A stretch of DNA of 64,000 nucleotides, from positions 4,030,001 to 4,094,000 of the forward strand of contig NZ_CP074572.1 of assembly GCF_018394335.1 (NCBI RefSeq). The letters are read 5' to 3'. The DNA comes from Shewanella dokdonensis (GTDB lineage Bacteria; Pseudomonadota; Gammaproteobacteria; Enterobacterales; Shewanellaceae). The translations under genes were made by a program, and so were the position numbers. The notes beneath the pieces were generated by a model. It saw nothing but the letters and a program-made list of their open reading frames with translations, made no database searches and had not been told where the DNA came from. This document shows positions 62,939 through 64,000 of the stretch, piece after piece (positions within the stretch are counted from its first letter, which is position 1; each line of letters starts with the position of its first letter).

Positions 62939-64000
62939 TTAATCATCCGTCGGCAACAATACGTTAAGTGATGCTGGCCGTACCTGAATATTTAAGGTGC
63001 GGCCACTGAAATACTCGCCATCTATCACGTAATCCAGCCGTTTTGTCGATGAAATTCTGATCCTAGCGGCCTTTTGATGATGGGCATTAATATCCAGCGA
63101 CTGCTTGGTTAAGCCATTCACCGTCAGTTCTGCAATGGTTAGCAACGAATCGCTCAGCCCTTCGGTAGGCGTTAACCAGGTGACGTCAAGCAAGCCATCG
63201 GTGAGATCTGTATAACCTGCCCCTTGCGCCAAAATGGTGGTGAGTGGTGCGCTGTTCGCCACGGTCACTGAGCCTGTATGCAGTGAAAATGGTGCCGATT
63301 TGTCCAAACGAACAGTCAACAACATCTCCCGATTTTGACTAAATGCCTGCCAAAACCCTTGTAAGTAGGCCAGTTCACCTAAGGCATTTTTACGTTCGCG
63401 GTTAGCGGTTTTGATCATTTGTGCTTCAAAGCCTACACCAACCAACAGCAATACCGGACGCCCATTACAGCGAGCCGTATCAATTCGCTGTTGTTCGCCG
63501 TTAATGATGGCCTCTAGCGCTGTACCGAGCGGCTCCAACTTGGCACCTAACCCCCACAGTACCTGACTGAGCGCATTGGTGGTACCCAGTGGAATAATGC
63601 CCAAGGGCAGATCTGTACCGATAACCGCCGAGGCTACTTCATTCACCGTGCCATCGCCGCCACCGGCGACCAGCATGTCAGCGCCGCTGCGAATCGCTTT
63701 ACGTGCCAGGGCGGCAGCGGGCTTCTGCGGCGTAGTTTCCAGCACATGCACCTCATAATATTGCTGTAAACGCTGACAGATTTGCTCACGATATTTAGGC
63801 CACTTGCCACCACCAGAGACCGGGTTGACGATTAACCATAGCCGATGCTTTAACGACAATTCCTGCGATTGCCAAAGCCGTTTTAAAAATTTGAGTTGCC
63901 GTCGATTTAAACGAATGCTGGTGCGATGTTGGCGGATATCGGTCAGCACCTGCGTCACCGAATCAAACGACTCCCGGCACAACAACCAGGCCGCCACCAT
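62939..64000 (-). CDS. Lipid kinase (diacylglycerol kinase family), 5' end outside the window
   Basis: 353 codons that reach the window edge. The DAG-kinase catalytic domain starts near residue 52 (WLIVNPVSGGGKWP) with the nucleotide motif VAGGGDGTVNEVASA near 110 and IPLGTTNALSQ near 137, and ends VIDGEYFSGRTLNIQ. About 50 residues precede it (MVAAWLLCRESFDSVTQVL...), which resemble the helix that follows the active-site loop of dual-specificity phosphatases. The true N-terminus is probably a phosphatase domain beyond the edge, so the ATG at 64000 is unlikely to be the start. Confidence 0.85.
   Translation of the reverse strand: MVAAWLLCRESFDSVTQVLTDIRQHRTSIRLNRRQLKFLKRLWQSQELSLKHRLWLIVNPVSGGGKWPKYREQICQRLQQYYEVHVLETTPQKPAAALARKAIRSGADMLVAGGGDGTVNEVASAVIGTDLPLGIIPLGTTNALSQVLWGLGAKLEPLGTALEAIINGEQQRIDTARCNGRPVLLLVGVGFEAQMIKTANRERKNALGELAYLQGFWQAFSQNREMLLTVRLDKSAPFSLHTGSVTVANSAPLTTILAQGAGYTDLTDGLLDVTWLTPTEGLSDSLLTIAELTVNGLTKQSLDINAHHQKAARIRISSTKRLDYVIDGEYFSGRTLNIQVRPASLNVLLPTDD

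Overview
The window comes from a gammaproteobacterium, most likely Shewanella or a close relative. The evidence is gene content and order: pheST-ihfA, ybgC-tolQRAB-pal-cpoB, motY next to rnt, ppsA/ppsR/aroH, an SLC5-type sensor kinase divergent from acs, and a speE-speA-speD-pdxH cluster. It is ordinary chromosome. I see no prophage, insertion sequence, integron or CRISPR array.

Layout. 1-8.3 kb: the 5' end of rlmL, three tandem initiator tRNAs, pheS-pheT-ihfA, the helicase radD, grxA and a cluster of six tRNA-Lys genes. 8.3-13.5 kb: the Tol-Pal envelope operon. 13.6-21 kb: a prolyl oligopeptidase lipoprotein, a 600-bp intergenic region with a candidate small RNA, motY, rnt, a leucine-dehydrogenase-like gene and a MarR regulator. 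21-29.4 kb: ydiJ, ppsA, ppsR, aroH and an acyl-CoA thioesterase. 29.5-43.3 kb: signalling and acetate metabolism, with a CrbR-like regulator, fghA, a LysR regulator, a histidine kinase/EAL response-regulator operon, a PAP2 phosphatase, CrbS and acs. 43.4-51 kb: a glutamine-rich sensor, a small DUF3802-like protein, and the polyamine operon with pdxH. 51-64 kb: cvfB-like and yceH genes, an ABC exporter, a MATE transporter, a K+ channel, an L,D-transpeptidase, yecM, a BON protein, a sigma-54 activator, a sulfide:quinone-oxidoreductase-like flavoprotein and a partial lipid kinase.

The dominant anomaly is quality. I count 27 single-base reading-frame breaks in 19 of about 52 genes, including the essential pheT. 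Nearly all sit in homopolymer runs, and about 24 look like one lost base. Repairing each one restores the expected family length (pheT 795, ydiJ 1018, grxA 85 codons). I read this as sequencing or consensus error, not gene decay. Frameshifted genes are therefore given as single full-length features with the breaks noted.

The most interesting biology is: a eukaryotic-type S-adenosylmethionine decarboxylase inside a polyamine operon that also carries pdxH; a probable CrbS/CrbR acetate-switch circuit around acs, with a near-perfect inverted repeat just ahead of crbR; two tRNA arrays with stringent-type promoters, one of them a tandem duplication; and several unexplained palindromes and a candidate sRNA in intergenic DNA.
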